Source: Neisseria montereyensis
Lineage (GTDB): Bacteria; Pseudomonadota; Gammaproteobacteria; Burkholderiales; Neisseriaceae
DNA length: 64,000 bases
Direction of reading: 5' to 3'
Assembly (NCBI RefSeq): GCF_024834045.1
Contig: NZ_JANUXW010000002.1
Span: forward strand, 248,001 to 312,000
The notes under the pieces were generated by a model. The model was not told where the DNA came from and did not search any database. It worked only from the letters and a program-made list of their open reading frames with translations. Below, piece after piece: positions 1 to 8,608 of this stretch; the stretch's first letter is position 1, and each line of letters opens with the position of its first letter. The translations under genes and the position numbers were made by a program.

Positions 1-67
1 GATGCACATAATGATCGTTGACATGCTCGTTTAACCAAGCTTTAGAAGATTTTGAACGGACGGACAT
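1..67 (-). CDS. rlmE: 23S rRNA 2'-O-ribose methyltransferase RlmE (N-terminal fragment)
   Basis: Only the first 22 codons lie in the window; the gene continues past the left edge. Read on the minus strand from the ATG at 67, the peptide starts MSVRSKSSKAWLNEHVNDHY, which I recognise as the conserved beginning of neisserial RlmE/FtsJ, the SAM-dependent enzyme that methylates the 2'-O of U2552 in 23S rRNA. No catalytic residues are visible in this fragment. It is divergent from yhbY, an arrangement common for this ribosome-assembly pair. A TACAAT on the minus strand (revcomp of 94-99) is a plausible -10. Confidence 0.85.
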   Translation of the reverse strand, partial: MSVRSKSSKAWLNEHVNDHYVH

Positions 68-176
68 GAAATAACCACAAAATAAAAAATAGGATTGTAC
101 GTTATTTTTCCCCTTAAAGTGGCGGTTTCGCGTAGAATATGCCGCTTAATCTATTTATAGTTTTATGTGTAAGAAA

Positions 177-458
177 ATGGCCGATAAATTAACCACTCAA
201 GAAATTGCCGCGCTCAAAGCGCATGCACATCATTTGCATCCTGTCGTTATGGTAGGGCAGCAAGGCTTAACCGATGCCGTTATTAAGGAAACGGATACTG
301 CGTTGACGGCGCACGAATTGATTAAAGTAAAAGTTGCCGGCGACGACCGTGCCGAACGTGTAGCCATTAGTGATGCTTTATGCGAAGCAGTCGGGGCACA
401 ATTGATACAGCATATCGGCAAACTGTTGGTATTGTGGCGCCCGAATACCGAAGCCTGA
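177..458 (+). CDS. yhbY: YhbY family RNA-binding protein (CRM domain)
   Basis: A 93-residue protein made almost entirely of one CRM domain, the KH-like RNA-binding fold of E. coli YhbY, associated with pre-50S ribosomal particles. The GxxG loop is GQQG at residues 27-30, after the conserved HPVVMVG stretch. I chose the ATG at 177 because the peptide then begins at the normal family start (MADKLTTQE) and has a short AAG just upstream; an in-frame ATG at 165 would add four residues. It is divergent from rlmE. A TAGAAT at 133-138 is a possible -10. An uptake-sequence hairpin follows the stop codon. Confidence 0.93.
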   Translation: MADKLTTQEIAALKAHAHHLHPVVMVGQQGLTDAVIKETDTALTAHELIKVKVAGDDRAERVAISDALCEAVGAQLIQHIGKLLVLWRPNTEA

Positions 459-486
459 TAAGTTTATTGCGTGTTATAAAAACTAT

Positions 487-515
487 AGGCCGTCTGAAAA
501 TGTTTCAGACGGCCT
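487..515. terminator. DUS inverted-repeat terminator between yhbY and DUF4149 gene
   Basis: Two AG-DUS copies face each other (13-base arms, 3-base loop). The pair lies between convergent genes and can serve both, as is usual for neisserial DUS pairs. Confidence 0.8.
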
Positions 516-544
516 GTTGTTTGTGATATGAGGTATAAACAAAA

Positions 545-988
545 TTAACGTTGTTCTAATGTAGTTAGGCGGAATGCCAGAATTAAAGCAAGCAGGCTGC
601 AAGCCATATAAATAATACTGGAAGTGCCGTGCCATTGGCCGAACGAGCCGCCTACCAAAGACAGCAGCCAGTTTGACGTATTGTTTCTATAGGCATCGAT
701 AACGGGGGTAATCAGAAATTGATTGGCAATAATCAAGATCAGCAAGAGTATGATGGCTTTACCGCTGAATGAACGGCCATAATTGTGTCGGGTATTGCTT
801 CTATTGGCGATATAGGCCAATAGCCAAACCACAATGCCGATGTAAGATGTGATATTAAATGAAATTCCGGCGATGGTGCCGGCTTGTATTTTATCCAAAT
901 GTTGGAATAGCAAGGGGGCAAACAAATAACCCGCAGACAATTGCAAGCCCAGCCATGCGCCAATCAATACCGCAATCCATTTTTTCAT
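545..988 (-). CDS. DUF4149-like integral membrane protein
   Basis: A 147-residue hydrophobic protein with about four transmembrane segments (roughly residues 5-25, 42-60, 74-95, 118-138). The spacing resembles the DUF4149/TMEM205-like family often found beside yhbY in Neisseria. No enzymatic motif is visible and the function is unknown. The start at 988 gives MKKWIAV with a hydrophobic first helix. It converges on yhbY and shares its downstream hairpin. The family call is from memory of locus and composition. Confidence 0.6.
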   Translation of the reverse strand: MKKWIAVLIGAWLGLQLSAGYLFAPLLFQHLDKIQAGTIAGISFNITSYIGIVVWLLAYIANRSNTRHNYGRSFSGKAIILLLILIIANQFLITPVIDAYRNNTSNWLLSLVGGSFGQWHGTSSIIYMACSLLALILAFRLTTLEQR

Positions 989-1160
989 GGGTGATTCCCT
1001 TTATTTTTACGCACTTAAAATTAAATTTTTTTGAAAGATAGCATGCAACAATCTTTTCAGGCAAGCGGCGCTATCTGGCGTTGTGATTGTTGCTGTATGG
1101 CAAAGACAAAAAAGTTAAATAATGCTATGCTTCAAACTTTATGTTTATTGTGTGAAAGCA

Positions 1161-2723
1161 ATGAAAAAGCTCCTCATTTCTTTACTTGTTATCATTGTGT
1201 TGGTTTTTGCCGGCATGCCTTATTATCTCGGCCTGAAGGCCGAAGAAAGCCTGAATGCGCAACAGCAGATGCTTTCACAATCCGGTGTTTTAACGGTTGA
1301 ATCTTATCAATATGAACGCGGTTGGTTTGGTGCCACGGAAACCATGGTGGTGCGTTTGAAACCGGCATTGTTTCATAACACTCAAAAATATCTGCCGGAT
1401 AATATCAAAACATTATTAAAAGAACCGGTAACCATTGTTAACCATATCAAACACGGCCCGTTTGCCGCAGGCATTTCCCCCGTTCGCGCTTATGTGGAAA
1501 CCGAGTTTCAATATCACCCAGATACTGAAAAAGTATTAACCCGTTTTTTTGGCAAGCAACCACCGGTGCAAATGAGCAATACCGTATATTTGAACGGTAG
1601 CGGCAAGTTGGATATGGCCATTCCTGCTTTTGATTACGAAGAATTGTCGGGCATTAAGCTGAATTGGCAGGGCTTAACCGGTACGGTGGATTATCAAGCC
1701 GATTTTGCCTCTTATATTCAAGATTATCTAATACCTGCCATCAATATTAAGTTGGCCGATAAAGGCGATATTGCGATGGAAAACCTGCATGTTCGGGCAG
1801 ATACGGCCGACAGCAGCAACCAACTTGCCTTGGGCAGCAGCAGTTTGACACTGGATAAATTTTCTATGCAGTGGCAGGAAGGCTTTGACTACAATGTTAA
1901 AGCCAATGAATTGGTGAATTTGGTGACCGATTTGCAAATCGGTGCCTTTATCAACCCGACCGGCACGGTGCCGCCTTCTAAGGTTGAAGTGGAAAAACTA
2001 AGCTTTAACACCGACACCCAAGAAGTAGACGGGTGGGTCAACAGCAAAGGGCGTTTCCAATTCCAAACATTGGTTTACGGCGAAGACCGCTATGGCCCGC
2101 TGGATATTAATGTTGCTGCCGAGCATCTCGATGCCCAAGGATTATTAGCCATTAAGAATAAAATGGCTGAACTGGCCACTCAGGAAATGACTGAAGAGCA
2201 GGTTCAAAACGAAATATTAAAAACGGTGAAAAACGAAGCGGCCGGTTTGTTTACCAAAAACCCTGTTCTTAAATTGGAAACTTTCCATTTCACCATGCCG
2301 CAGGGCGATGTGGACGTGAAAGGTGAAGTTCGTTTTAACGGGCTAACTCAGGCGGATATGGACGATATTACTGCATTGGTGAAAAAAATCGATGCCGAAT
2401 TTGATATGAAAGTGCCGCAAAAATTATTGGAAGATTTGGCGGTAACGCAAGCCCGCAGTCTGTTTAGTGTGAATCCGGAAGACTTAGCAGCAGGACGCGC
2501 CAGCATGGATGATATTAACGAAACACTGCAGTTGATGGTTGAAAGCACCATCAGATCAATGGCCGGTGAACAGTATCTGACTTTAGATCAAGGCAATATC
2601 CAAACCAAAATCGAATTGGAACAAGGGCAGCTGAAATTGAATGGTAAGGTTTTTGAAACCGAGCCAGAGCCTGAGTTTACCGATGCGGATATGGTGCCGG
2701 AAGTTGCGGCTTCGGCGCCATAA
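1161..2723 (+). CDS. YdgA family protein (DUF945)
   Basis: A 520-residue protein with an N-terminal signal anchor (MKKLLISLLVIIVLVFAGMP, residues 1-20) followed by a large soluble beta-rich region, matching the DUF945/YdgA family of cell-envelope proteins. The segment YYLGLKAEESL just after the helix is typical. Function is not established; the protein probably stays anchored with its bulk in the periplasm. I chose the ATG at 1161 because the open frame upstream (from 1122) adds residues that displace the signal anchor. It stands alone between two uptake-sequence regions. Confidence 0.75.
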   Translation: MKKLLISLLVIIVLVFAGMPYYLGLKAEESLNAQQQMLSQSGVLTVESYQYERGWFGATETMVVRLKPALFHNTQKYLPDNIKTLLKEPVTIVNHIKHGPFAAGISPVRAYVETEFQYHPDTEKVLTRFFGKQPPVQMSNTVYLNGSGKLDMAIPAFDYEELSGIKLNWQGLTGTVDYQADFASYIQDYLIPAINIKLADKGDIAMENLHVRADTADSSNQLALGSSSLTLDKFSMQWQEGFDYNVKANELVNLVTDLQIGAFINPTGTVPPSKVEVEKLSFNTDTQEVDGWVNSKGRFQFQTLVYGEDRYGPLDINVAAEHLDAQGLLAIKNKMAELATQEMTEEQVQNEILKTVKNEAAGLFTKNPVLKLETFHFTMPQGDVDVKGEVRFNGLTQADMDDITALVKKIDAEFDMKVPQKLLEDLAVTQARSLFSVNPEDLAAGRASMDDINETLQLMVESTIRSMAGEQYLTLDQGNIQTKIELEQGQLKLNGKVFETEPEPEFTDADMVPEVAASAP

Positions 2724-2748
2724 TGGTTGAGGTATAAATCAAACCATC

Positions 2749-2789
2749 ATTTCAGACGGCCTACAGTATATAGAAAGGCCGTCTGAAAT
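2749..2789. terminator. DUS inverted-repeat terminator after the DUF945 gene
   Basis: Fourteen-base arms containing two AG-DUS in tail-to-tail orientation, 13-base loop, 25 bases after the stop codon. Confidence 0.75.
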
Positions 2790-2903
2790 ATTTAAAGTAA
2801 TTGTTGGGCATCTAGCAAGGTTGTGCTCTTAATTCCGAACAGCTTTTTAGATCATTTTGCCATTTTATTTATTAGCCCTTATAGTTAAAAGAAGGGAGCT
2901 GAT

Positions 2904-3179
2904 ATGAACAACTATGAAGAGATTTACGATAAAGCAGGCGAGATTGCTGTTAAAATCTGCTTTTATGGTTGGATGGCTGCTTTGACTTATTGGGTGTTCG
3001 CCGCAAGCCCTCAGCCTTGGGACATTTCGATAATTATTCCTTTAATACTGGCTTGGTTTTTCGGAACAGTTGTTGTACTTCTATTCGGCCTCATTCCAGC
3101 AATGCTGATTAACATTCTATTTGGTGGTTTGTTTGCCGGCTTGGCCTACCTGAAAGATAAGCTTGCTAAATATCCTTAA
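2904..3179 (+). CDS. Small hypothetical membrane protein
   Basis: A 91-residue protein with a clear ribosome binding site (GAAGGGAG) seven bases before the ATG. It starts with a short charged segment (MNNYEEIYDKAGE), then about three hydrophobic segments near residues 16-31, 40-62 and 64-82, and ends in a lysine-rich tail. I do not recognise a family. Good Shine-Dalgarno, isolated promoter region and a following terminator support a real gene. An inner-membrane location is likely. Confidence 0.6.
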   Translation: MNNYEEIYDKAGEIAVKICFYGWMAALTYWVFAASPQPWDISIIIPLILAWFFGTVVVLLFGLIPAMLINILFGGLFAGLAYLKDKLAKYP

Positions 3180-3245
3180 TCACATACCTTTCCCGTAGCC
3201 CGCCTTGATTTGGTGGGCTTGCTTTTTTGGGGAAAACCAAAGAGA

Positions 3246-3278
3246 AGGCCGTCTGAAACATTGTCTTTCAGACGGCCT
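3246..3278. terminator. DUS inverted-repeat terminator, bidirectional
   Basis: Thirteen-base AG-DUS arms with a 7-base loop, between the small membrane protein gene and the convergent zinc peptidase gene. Confidence 0.75.
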
Positions 3279-3335
3279 TATGCTTTATATTGGTTATATT
3301 TGGAATATCTTCTTATATACAAAAGCAAAAAGCAA

Positions 3336-4166
3336 TCAATTGGCGGCAAAAGTATTGCACTGATTCACTTCGCCGCTGTTTAAACCACGTCTGAACCATG
3401 TCATCCTTTGCGCAGAAGAGCCGTGGGTGAAACTATCGGGCACAACATAACCTTGGGCTTGTTGTTGCAAATGATCGTCGCCCACGGCTTCGGCAGCGCG
3501 AACCGCTTCTTCAATATCGCCTGCTTCCAATATGTTTTGATTCACGGCATAGTGTGCCCAAATACCGGCGAAGCAGTCTGCCTGCAATTCCAGTTTAACG
3601 GAAAGCGCATTGGCCTGCGTTTGGTTAACTTCCCGTTGTGCCTGATGCACTTGCGGCAAAATACCGAGTAGGTTTTGAACATGATGGCCGACTTCATGCG
3701 CGATAACATAAGCAAAAGCTGCATCACCCGATGCGCCGAGTTTTTGGCGCATATCTTCATAAAATGACAAATCCAAATAAACCTTGCGGTCGGCCGGGCA
3801 GTAAAAAGGCCCCATCGCCGCTTGGCCGGTGCCGCAGGCGGTTTGGGTGCCGGCGGTGTAGAGTGTTAGCGTTGCCGGTGTGTATTGGCTGCCGTGTTGG
3901 GCGAAGTAATTGCCCCAAACGGTTTCAGTGTCGGCCAGAACTACTCTGGAAAGCTCGTTAAGTTGTGCTTCCAATTGGCTGTCTATCGGCGTTTGTTGGG
4001 CGGGTGATACGGTTGGCGCTCCGGTGATGCCGGATAAATCGACCCCGTAATATGCGCCTACCAACACAATAATAATGCCGAGAATACCGGTACTTTTCCC
4101 ACCTATACGGCTTCTGCCGCGGCGGTCTTCTACATTGGTGCTTTGTCGTCTTCCTTGCCAACGCAT
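3336..4166 (-). CDS. ypfJ: YpfJ/KPN_02809-family neutral zinc metallopeptidase
   Basis: A 276-residue membrane-anchored metallopeptidase homologue. It has an arginine-rich cytoplasmic start (MRWQGRRQSTN), a transmembrane helix near residues 27-43 and a large exported domain with the zinc motif HEVGHH at residues 157-162. This is the YpfJ-type 'neutral zinc metallopeptidase' family; the substrate is unknown. The ATG at 4166 was chosen because the family begins MRWQGRR; an open frame extends 27 codons upstream without family-like sequence. Paired cysteines near residues 111 and 123 in the exported domain could form a disulfide. Confidence 0.87.
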   Translation of the reverse strand: MRWQGRRQSTNVEDRRGRSRIGGKSTGILGIIIVLVGAYYGVDLSGITGAPTVSPAQQTPIDSQLEAQLNELSRVVLADTETVWGNYFAQHGSQYTPATLTLYTAGTQTACGTGQAAMGPFYCPADRKVYLDLSFYEDMRQKLGASGDAAFAYVIAHEVGHHVQNLLGILPQVHQAQREVNQTQANALSVKLELQADCFAGIWAHYAVNQNILEAGDIEEAVRAAEAVGDDHLQQQAQGYVVPDSFTHGSSAQRMTWFRRGLNSGEVNQCNTFAAN

Positions 4167-4246
4167 AGCGGATTCCTTTGGGTATTGTGCAATATGGATA
4201 GCCGCTATTATACCGCCGGCTACATAATTGGGTATATTCAGAGACA

Positions 4247-4272
4247 TGCCGTCTGAAAACGTTCAGACGGCC
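4247..4272. terminator. DUS inverted pair downstream of the LplT-like transporter
   Basis: Ten-base arms (GCCGTCTGAA and its complement) with a 4-base loop. The left copy reads ATGCCGTCTGAA, the AT dialect, and the right one is AG, so the pair is mixed. Confidence 0.65.
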
Positions 4273-4280
4273 TGTTTGGT

Positions 4281-5591
4281 TTATTTCATGCCGATATATA
4301 TTTTTAAATCTTGCAAAAAGCGCGGATCCAGTTTGAGCAGATAGGCAATCAAAACGAGGTTGCCTAGTGCCACAACCAGATAGAGCAGGGTAATACTGTC
4401 AAACAGCCATAATAAAGCAGCGCTGATAAGTGCGGCGGAAACCATAAACAAACCGTTCACAATATTATTAGCGGCAATGGCATGGGCACGAAACGCTTCA
4501 TGGCTGGCCGTTTGCAGCCATGTATATAAAGGCACTGAGAAAAAGCCGCCGAAGAAGCCGATGGCAATCATGGTCAGCATAACCGGATAGGTGGTGCTTT
4601 GGGTGAGAAACCAGCCTATGCCTTGTAGTTGCTCGAAAAAGCGGCCGTGCGTCAGCCATACCAACAATAAGCCCGATGCCGTGAGGCCGAATGCGCCGAC
4701 GGCAACCAAACCTAAATGCAGGCGGTGGTGGCTGATTTTGGCGCAGATAACCGAACCCGTGGCAATGCCGATAGAAAACAAAGCCAGCATCAGGTTAAAA
4801 ACATTATCGTCACCGCCGAGATGGATTTGGGTAAAGGTAGGCAGTTGGGTGGTGTAAACCGAGCCGATAAACCAAAACCATGAAATGCCGATAATTGCCG
4901 CATAAAGTTCGCGCTGGGCAAAGGTTTCCTTTAATAACAATCGGGTACTGCGGACAATATTCGGGTCTAGGCGCGTGTTGGGGTTTTTGGCGGGCACGGG
5001 CGGCATAAACAGGCTGGTAGCTGTTCCCGCAGCCGCGACGGCCAATACCAAGATACCGACAATATAAGGCGGAATACCGGCAACAACCGTGCCGAGTATC
5101 TGGCCGAATAAAATCGCGATAAATGTGCCCGATTCAATTAGGCTGTTACCCATAATCAGTTCTTTATCATTGAGATAGTCGGGCAGAATGGCATATTTCA
5201 ACGGGCCGAATAAGGTGGATTGCGTGCCCATGCAAAATAGGCAAAATAGCAATAAAGGCGCAGATTGGATATAAAAACCGACCGCCGCCACCGCCATCAC
5301 CACGATTTCCAATACTTTGATAACGCTTGCCAGTTTGGCCTTATCGAATTTGGTACTCAATTGCCCCGACAGGGCGGAAAACAGGAAATAGGGCAGAATA
5401 AACAGCAACGCGCCTAGGTTGAGCATCTGGCTGGCAGGAATCGTATTATTTTGACCCAAACCATAAAAACTGATCATCACAAACAGCGCGGTTTTAAACA
5501 GATTGTCGTTAAACGCGCCGAGAAATTGCGTGCCGAAAAGCGGCATAAAACGGCGGCGGGTGGCAAAGTTCAGATTATCTTTCACGCTCAT
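4281..5591 (-). CDS. MFS transporter, LplT (lysophospholipid transporter)-like
   Basis: A 436-residue protein with twelve predicted transmembrane helices. The opening RRFMPLFGTQFLGAFNDN is characteristic of LplT and of the transporter half of Aas-like fusions, which flip lysophospholipids across the inner membrane for re-acylation; no acyltransferase domain is attached here. The start at 5591 begins MSVKDNLNFATRRRF; the open frame runs 47 codons further upstream but there overlaps ccoS in another frame. With this start, the gene overlaps the end of ccoS by 17 bases, so translation is probably coupled. Substrate assignment is by family resemblance only. Confidence 0.75.
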   Translation of the reverse strand: MSVKDNLNFATRRRFMPLFGTQFLGAFNDNLFKTALFVMISFYGLGQNNTIPASQMLNLGALLFILPYFLFSALSGQLSTKFDKAKLASVIKVLEIVVMAVAAVGFYIQSAPLLLFCLFCMGTQSTLFGPLKYAILPDYLNDKELIMGNSLIESGTFIAILFGQILGTVVAGIPPYIVGILVLAVAAAGTATSLFMPPVPAKNPNTRLDPNIVRSTRLLLKETFAQRELYAAIIGISWFWFIGSVYTTQLPTFTQIHLGGDDNVFNLMLALFSIGIATGSVICAKISHHRLHLGLVAVGAFGLTASGLLLVWLTHGRFFEQLQGIGWFLTQSTTYPVMLTMIAIGFFGGFFSVPLYTWLQTASHEAFRAHAIAANNIVNGLFMVSAALISAALLWLFDSITLLYLVVALGNLVLIAYLLKLDPRFLQDLKIYIGMK

Positions 5592-5784
5592 TTTGCGGCT
5601 TTTCCGGGTCGGTGGTTGTGTGGTTGTCGTTGGTGTTGTCGGTGGAATCATCATCCATAATAATGCGGTGCGCCGGGCCTTCCAAGTCATCAAATTGCCC
5701 GTTTTTGCCCGACCACCAGAAAAAATAAGCAATCAGAAAGGCCAAAATAATGCTGATCGGTATCAGGATAAATACGCTTTCCAT
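5575..5784 (-). CDS. ccoS: cbb3-type cytochrome oxidase assembly protein CcoS
   Basis: A 69-residue protein with one N-terminal transmembrane helix (residues 3-24) followed by the family signature GQFDDLEGPAHRIIMDDD at residues 29-46. CcoS is needed for cofactor insertion into the cbb3 cytochrome c oxidase, the main terminal oxidase of Neisseria. The tail beyond residue 47 is hydrophilic, rich in Asp/Asn/Thr, and variable in the family. The start codon overlaps the stop of the preceding gene as TAATG. The oxidase structural genes ccoNOQP and ccoI/ccoG are not in this window. Confidence 0.92.
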   Translation of the reverse strand: MESVFILIPISIILAFLIAYFFWWSGKNGQFDDLEGPAHRIIMDDDSTDNTNDNHTTTDPEKPQNERER

Positions 5785-6101
5785 TATATGATTCCCGTTA
5801 AATCGGTTAACACCAAAGTTTGGCCGTTAACCGTTAAATATTCGTTACGCAAGCGGCCGATAACGGCATTGTCGTCTGATAAGGCCACATAATCTTTTTC
5901 AATCTGCCAGTATAAAGGCGTATCATTATCTTGAAGCGGTGCCAATGCGTTAACCGCAGCTTTGTCTTGCGGCGTTGTTTCACTTTGCAGTTTTATTGCA
6001 AACCGCCCGCTCTGCGGTTGCGCTTCGGATTCATCATCAGGCAACATAATCAAAAAGCCCAAATGTTCGCCTTGTTGTGTATGGATACTGAAATAATGCA
6101 T
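5784..6101 (-). CDS. Hypothetical protein coupled to ccoS
   Basis: A 105-residue soluble protein without signal peptide or transmembrane segment. The sequence is acidic with alternating hydrophobics, suggesting a small alpha/beta or beta fold. I do not recognise a family. Its stop codon overlaps the ccoS start (TAATG), which implies translational coupling and a three-gene unit with ccoS and the LplT-like transporter. A single AG-DUS lies directly before it at about 6105-6116. A role in oxidase assembly is only a guess from position. Confidence 0.65.
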   Translation of the reverse strand: MHYFSIHTQQGEHLGFLIMLPDDESEAQPQSGRFAIKLQSETTPQDKAAVNALAPLQDNDTPLYWQIEKDYVALSDDNAVIGRLRNEYLTVNGQTLVLTDLTGII

Positions 6102-6170
6102 GGTTTCAGACGGCCTTTAAAATAGATAAGTAAGCGGAATGAATATTCAATCGGTTTTGATAGCGGAATA

Positions 6171-6674
6171 TTATTCCCGCCCGCTGATTTTATCGGAAAC
6201 TTCCACTTCGTGCGGATTAATACGGGCATTGTCTTCTTGCCCTAAGCCGACCAATTTGCGCAAACGGGTCATATAGGCATTCACATCCAAGCCGCGCCCG
6301 AAACGTTGCGCTTCCCAAACCGTTTCCGCCAACGCATCGGCCATATCATGCTCGGCTTTCACCCAATCACCGTTGTATTTTCCGCACAAGTTTTCATGAA
6401 CGGCACGGATACCGGGCGGTTGGTCGATAGCCACTTGTTCCTGTATGGAAAGGTGTAGCGACATATGCAGAAACGGATTGCTTTCCCCTTCTTCGGGCGT
6501 CCAGTTTTTATCCAGATAGTTTTCGATGTGTTCCAAATAATAATGGTATTCGGGGTGTGCTTCGATAATGCGCAAAGCTTTTTGCTGCAAAGCGTCCAGT
6601 TGCAACGGCAGCATACGTTGTTGCCATACGCCGGCAAAAAAGCGGCGCACGTCGTGGGTATTGACGTCATACAT
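6171..6674 (-). CDS. DUF1841 family protein
   Basis: A 167-residue soluble protein that I place in DUF1841, a family of unknown function common in beta- and gammaproteobacteria. Recognisable features are the opening MYDVNTHDVRRFF, the NPFLHMSLHLSIQEQ stretch and the ALAETVWEAQR segment near residues 120-130. The start at 6674 was chosen because it gives the family N-terminus; the longer open frame upstream runs into the tmRNA gene on the other strand. A DUS pair sits in its leader at 6695-6735. Confidence 0.8.
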   Translation of the reverse strand: MYDVNTHDVRRFFAGVWQQRMLPLQLDALQQKALRIIEAHPEYHYYLEHIENYLDKNWTPEEGESNPFLHMSLHLSIQEQVAIDQPPGIRAVHENLCGKYNGDWVKAEHDMADALAETVWEAQRFGRGLDVNAYMTRLRKLVGLGQEDNARINPHEVEVSDKISGRE

Positions 6675-6694
6675 AGTTTTCAAATCCCGATATG

Positions 6695-6735
6695 GTTTCA
6701 GACGGCCATTATAACCGATAAGGCCGTCTGAAAAC
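6695..6735. repeat. DUS inverted pair in the divergent DUF1841/ssrA region
   Basis: Thirteen-base arms with a 14-base loop. It lies just upstream of two divergent transcription units, so it cannot be their terminator; it would be in the leader of the DUF1841 mRNA or upstream of its promoter. Confidence 0.7.
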
Positions 6736-6749
6736 GGTTTATGCAGATA

Positions 6750-6778
6750 TGGCAATTTATACATAACCTGCGTATAAT
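6750..6778 (+). promoter_or_regulatory. Promoter of ssrA
   Basis: A consensus TATAAT at 6773-6778 sits 16 bases before the mature tmRNA 5' end. A weak TGGCAA at 6750-6755 is at 17-base spacing and could be the -35. Confidence 0.6.
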
Positions 6779-6793
6779 CGAATATTCCTATCT

Positions 6794-7157
6794 GGGGGCG
6801 ATCTTGGTTTCGACGGGGGTTGCGAAGCAGATGCGGGCATACCGGGGTCTCAGATTCCCGTAAAACACTGAAACAAAATAGTCGCAAACGACGAAACTTA
6901 CGCTTTAGCCGCTTAAGGCTAGCCGTTGCAGCAGTTGGCCGATGGGCTGCGTAGGGTCAAACCTACCGCAACGTCATTTTACATTGGCTGGTTTTCTGTC
7001 GGGTTACTTGGCAGGAAATAAGATTTAAGGTAACTGGTTTCCAAACAGCCCGTCTGCCGGCGGAATGGGAACAAGATTTTAAGTAGGCAAGACTAAGTAT
7101 GTAGAACGCTTTGTAGAGGGCTTTCGGACGGGGGTTCAATTCCCCCCGCCTCCACCA
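6794..7157 (+). ncRNA. ssrA: Transfer-messenger RNA (tmRNA)
   Basis: A 364-base tmRNA that rescues stalled ribosomes with SmpB. The 5' GGGGGCG pairs with the 3' CGCCTCC before the encoded CCA end (7155-7157), forming the alanine-type acceptor stem. The TGGTTTCGACGG 5' segment and the TTCAATTCCCCCCGCC T-arm are typical. The resume codon starts at 6884 and the tag reads ANDETYALAA, ending with TAA at 6914-6916. The region between tag and T-arm carries the expected pseudoknot-forming GC stretches. The gene is preceded by TATAAT and followed by a Rho-independent terminator. Confidence 0.98.
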
Positions 7158-7165
7158 GTATCAAA

Positions 7166-7199
7166 AATAATGCAATCATTCGGTTGCATTATTTTTTTT
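7166..7199 (+). terminator. Rho-independent terminator of ssrA
   Basis: Ten-base arms AATAATGCAA/TTGCATTATT with an 8-base loop, running into eight T residues. Confidence 0.9.
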
Positions 7200-7607
7200 A
7201 TCTGTCGGATATATATTTAATGTCAGTTGATTGACTTTAAACGTATGATTGTTTGTTTAATGAAATACTAATGGTAAAGTAGAACACTCATGACTGTTTT
7301 AGGCAATGAGACCAAATTGATTTTGACTAATTGTTTTAAAATAGAAATCTGACATTTTGTTGTGCAATTGTTAAAATGCCGTTCTCATTCTTTTAAATAC
7401 AGCTTGAAATGCGCTGTTAAAAATACTGTTAAATAGATATTAAATGGCTCTTTGGTTCAAGATGAACATTTCCATTTTATAGATGCGGTGCTGAAACTTG
7501 GCAAAATGTTTACGGAGATTGACGTAGAAATCGCGGAAACCATCTGAACTGTTGATATAGATGGTGCGAAAGATAGAATAACTTAATGTAATGTAAGGAA
7601 ATTAAAT
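7200..7607. other. Intergenic region ssrA-yqjG with a minus-strand coding-like remnant
   Basis: About 400 bases without an intact gene. On the minus strand an open stretch from about 7575 down to a TAA at 7440-7442 encodes some 44 residues ending in MEMFILNQRAI; it has no start codon and is listed among the findings as a possible gene fragment. The rest is AT-rich and presumably holds the yqjG promoter, which I cannot place with confidence. Confidence 0.5.
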
Positions 7608-8591
7608 ATGGGATTATTAGTTGATGGTAAATGGCATACCGATTGGTATGATACTGAATCTACCGGCGGAAAATTTGTCCGCAGTACGGCGGCTTTCCGT
7701 AATTGGGTTACTGCCGACGGTTCTGCCGGCCCCAGTGGTAAAGGCGGTTTTAAAGCCGAGCCGGATCGCTATCATTTATATGTTTCTCTGGCATGCCCGT
7801 GGGCACACCGTACCCTGATATTCAGACATCTCAAAGGTTTGGAAGAGATGATTCCGATTTCTGTTGTGAATGCTTTTATGCTTGACGATGGCTGGACTTT
7901 TGAAGAGGGTGACGGGGTGATTCCTGATATGGTGAACCATAAAAACAAACTTCATGAGATTTACACTCAGGCCATGCCGGATTATTCAGGCCGTGTAACG
8001 GTGCCGGTATTGTGGGATAAAAAAACCAATACCATCGTTAGCAACGAATCATCAGAAATTATCCGTATGTTTAATAGCGCGTTTGACGGTATCGGTGCGA
8101 AACCGGGAGATTATTATCCGGTTGAATTGCGTGAAGAGATTGATTCCTTAAACGAATGGATTTATGACGGTGTAAATAACGGCGTCTATAAATCAGGGTT
8201 TGCGACCACACAATCTGCTTATAACGAAGCGGTTGCTGTTGTGTTTGAATCATTAGACAGATTGGAAGGTATTTTAAGCAAACAACGTTATTTAACCGGC
8301 GACCGTTTAACCGAAGCCGATTGGCGGTTGTTTACTACGTTAATCCGTTTCGATGCCGTGTATTATGGGCATTTTAAATGCAATATAAGGCAGATAAAGG
8401 ATTATCCGGCATTGTCGAATTATGTTCGCGATTTATATCAATATCAGGATGTTGCCAAAACCGTGAATATTCCTTATACCAAAGCGCATTATTACGGCTC
8501 GCATCTTCTTATCAATCCGACGGGGATTATTCCGGTAGGCCCGGTGCAAGACTTTAGCCAACCACATGACCGCGACCGTTTTTCTAAATAA
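7608..8591 (+). CDS. yqjG: Glutathionyl-hydroquinone reductase (Xi-class GST, YqjG/ECM4)
   Basis: A 327-residue cytosolic enzyme of the Xi-class glutathione transferases, which reduce glutathionyl-hydroquinones using GSH. The catalytic cysteine lies in the diagnostic CPWAHR motif at residues 63-68, and family segments such as NESSEIIRMFN and the YLTGDRLTEADWRLF stretch in the helical C-terminal domain are present. Length matches the family. A TAAGGAAA element precedes the ATG. The gene is monocistronic and ends in a long hairpin terminator. Confidence 0.93.
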   Translation: MGLLVDGKWHTDWYDTESTGGKFVRSTAAFRNWVTADGSAGPSGKGGFKAEPDRYHLYVSLACPWAHRTLIFRHLKGLEEMIPISVVNAFMLDDGWTFEEGDGVIPDMVNHKNKLHEIYTQAMPDYSGRVTVPVLWDKKTNTIVSNESSEIIRMFNSAFDGIGAKPGDYYPVELREEIDSLNEWIYDGVNNGVYKSGFATTQSAYNEAVAVVFESLDRLEGILSKQRYLTGDRLTEADWRLFTTLIRFDAVYYGHFKCNIRQIKDYPALSNYVRDLYQYQDVAKTVNIPYTKAHYYGSHLLINPTGIIPVGPVQDFSQPHDRDRFSK

Positions 8592-8608
8592 ATTTGTTTA
8601 GTTTAGTA

